Source: Azoarcus sp.
GTDB taxonomy: Bacteria > Pseudomonadota > Gammaproteobacteria > Burkholderiales > Rhodocyclaceae
Length of the DNA: 16,727 nt
Assembly: GCA_031282905.1 (NCBI GenBank)
Contig: JAITCV010000096.1
Location: 1-16,727, forward strand
Direction of reading: 5' to 3'
Made by a program: the position numbers and the translations under genes. Each line of letters starts with the position of its first letter. Within the stretch, counting starts at the first letter, position 1. The notes under the pieces were generated by a model, which saw nothing but the letters and a program-made list of their open reading frames with translations, ran no database searches and was not told where the DNA came from. This document shows positions 16,023 to 16,727 of the stretch, piece after piece.

Positions 16023-16033
16023 TCGATTAAACT
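16005..16033 (+). promoter_or_regulatory. possible promoter and operator of the TA pair
   Basis: TTGCCC (16005-16010) and TAAACT (16028-16033) are 17 bp apart and each match four of six sigma-70 consensus bases, about 34 bp before the antitoxin start. A 12-bp imperfect palindrome, TTGATCGATTAA (16019-16030, one mismatched pair), overlaps the -10. Phd/YefM antitoxins usually repress their own promoter by binding such palindromes. Both the promoter and the operator role are inference. Confidence 0.3.
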
Positions 16034-16066
16034 AAGTCCAATGAACCAAGTCAAAAAGAGGGCAGC

Positions 16067-16348
16067 ATGCAAACCTACAACATCCACGAAGCCAAGACGC
16101 ACCTGTCCAGGCTCATCGAACAGGCCGTGCAGGGCGAGCCATTCATCATCGCCAGGGCGGGTAAGCCGCTGGTCAAGGTCACGGCGCTGGAGGCGGAAGA
16201 AACCAAGCCGAAAAGCCGGATTGGCTTCCTGAAGGATCAGTTCGAGCGCGGGGAATTCCGGGTGCCCGACGATTTCGACACCATGTGTGCCGACGAAATC
16301 CTGGAACTTTTCGGAATAGAAAGTACCTGCTGGATACGCATCTGCTGA
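16067..16348 (+). CDS. Phd/YefM family type II antitoxin, extended C-terminus
   Basis: DNA-binding antitoxin that would neutralise the adjacent PIN toxin and repress their promoter. The N-terminal domain is typical: YNIHEAKTHLSRLIEQA, then GEPFIIARAGKPLVKV (about 4-38). The C-terminal part has the toxin-binding tail pattern RGEFRVPDDFDTMCADEILELFGIE (61-85). Relatives usually stop right after this point; here the frame runs on for eight more residues (STCWIRIC, 86-93) that are really the toxin coding sequence read out of frame. The reason appears to be loss of an overlapping stop/start at 16320. The start is well supported by AGAGGG (16057-16062). Binding residues look intact, so the protein may still work. 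Confidence 0.85.
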   Translation: MQTYNIHEAKTHLSRLIEQAVQGEPFIIARAGKPLVKVTALEAEETKPKSRIGFLKDQFERGEFRVPDDFDTMCADEILELFGIESTCWIRIC

Positions 16349-16707
16349 TCTGGCTTTCCAGAGGACAGGCGTATTTGCCGCAGGAAGTTTTCGCGTGCAT
16401 GTCCGATAGCGCGAACCGGTTCTTTTTCAGCGTTGCCAGCCTGTGGGAAATTACCATCAAGAACAGGCGCAACCAGCCAGATTTCCGAATGGATGCGCGT
16501 ATCCTGCGGCGTGGATTGCTGGATGCCGGCTACGAAGAATTACCCATCCTGAGCCAGCATGTCCTTGCCGTCGACACCTTGCCGCCCATTCACAAAGACC
16601 CATTCGACCGCCTCCTGATCGCCCAGGCGATAACGGAGGGTATCGTGCTGCTCACCTCGGATGCCACGGTTGCGCAATACCCCGGCCCAATGCGGCTGGC
16701 AAGATGA
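16285..16707 (+). CDS. PIN-domain (VapC-type) toxin with altered start
   Basis: Predicted Mg-dependent ribonuclease toxin partnered with the Phd/YefM antitoxin. Counting from the only usable in-frame start, a GTG at 16285, it has 140 residues. The PIN acidic set is complete: Asp17 in LLDTHLLIW, Glu55 in ASLWEITIK, Asp108 in KDPFDRLLIAQA and Asp126 in LLTSDATV. Relatives of this type typically begin M(K/R)YLLDTHLLIW, which would be near 16321 here (about 128 residues), but no ATG, GTG or TTG exists there. The first 12 residues from the GTG are antitoxin sequence in another frame, with no ribosome site. Expression may thus be lost or reduced, or may depend on readthrough from the antitoxin. The catalytic body itself is undamaged. 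Confidence 0.75.
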   Translation: MCRRNPGTFRNRKYLLDTHLLIWLSRGQAYLPQEVFACMSDSANRFFFSVASLWEITIKNRRNQPDFRMDARILRRGLLDAGYEELPILSQHVLAVDTLPPIHKDPFDRLLIAQAITEGIVLLTSDATVAQYPGPMRLAR

Positions 16708-16727
16708 ATTTCTGGAAACTTTTGCGC
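16704..16727 (+). CDS. possible start of next gene, cut by window edge
   Basis: An ATG at 16704 overlaps the toxin stop (ATGA) and opens a frame MNFWKLLR that runs off the right edge. The 4-bp overlap is typical of coupled genes, but eight codons are too few to identify a product or to exclude chance. Confidence 0.25.

Noticed and set aside
1..16727. CRISPR array, tRNA or rRNA gene, insertion sequence, phage genes
   Set aside because: No regularly spaced repeats, cloverleaf-like segments, transposase or integrase motifs were seen on either strand.

Overview
This window holds one long, entirely plus-strand block of housekeeping genes, followed by a short accessory tail. The gene order (rpsB, tsf, pyrH, frr, uppS, cdsA, dxr, rseP, bamA, skp, lpxD, fabZ, lpxA, lpxB, rnhB, then a SpoU/TrmH-type RNA methyltransferase), the GC-rich codon use and the lipid A and Bam genes point to a Gram-negative proteobacterium. 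It is most likely a betaproteobacterium: gammaproteobacteria usually have dnaE after rnhB, and here an RNA methyltransferase follows. I cannot fix the genus by eye.

Layout. Positions 1-466 hold no protein gene. The first ~155 bases carry REP-like palindromes. A good sigma-70 promoter with an extended -10 lies at 294-323, and a structured 5' leader of about 137 nt leads to rpsB. Positions 467-3530 encode translation and nucleotide functions: ribosomal protein S2, EF-Ts, UMP kinase and ribosome recycling factor. Positions 3563-7728 encode envelope precursor enzymes (UppS, CdsA, Dxr) and the site-2 protease RseP. Positions 7744-14102 encode outer-membrane biogenesis (BamA, Skp) and the first lipid A steps (LpxD, LpxA, LpxB) with FabZ. 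RnhB closes the tightly packed block at 14727. Gaps are at most 84 bp, many junctions overlap by 4-8 bp, and no strong intrinsic terminator is visible, so one long or several overlapping transcripts are likely.

How the genes work together. Dxr feeds the isoprenoid pathway that supplies UppS, which makes the undecaprenyl carrier. CdsA makes CDP-diacylglycerol for phospholipids. FabZ works on the hydroxyacyl-ACP pool that LpxA and LpxD also draw on, and LpxB makes the lipid A disaccharide. Skp and BamA deliver and insert outer-membrane proteins, and RseP belongs to the envelope stress response that monitors them. Linking these to rpsB/tsf ties envelope synthesis to growth rate.

The tail. Between rnhB and the methyltransferase is a 232-bp spacer with two copies of a short CTCGCAATG-type repeat that also occurs at the left edge. 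After the methyltransferase comes a less GC-rich segment with one weak hypothetical ORF. Then comes a Phd/YefM-like antitoxin and PIN (VapC-type) toxin pair whose stop/start junction appears to have lost exactly one ATG. A further reading frame may begin in the last 24 bases.

I did not find a convincing undescribed system. The points most worth a second look are the altered toxin-antitoxin junction, the mutually exclusive hairpins of the rpsB leader, and the valine at the LpxA acyl-chain ruler position.
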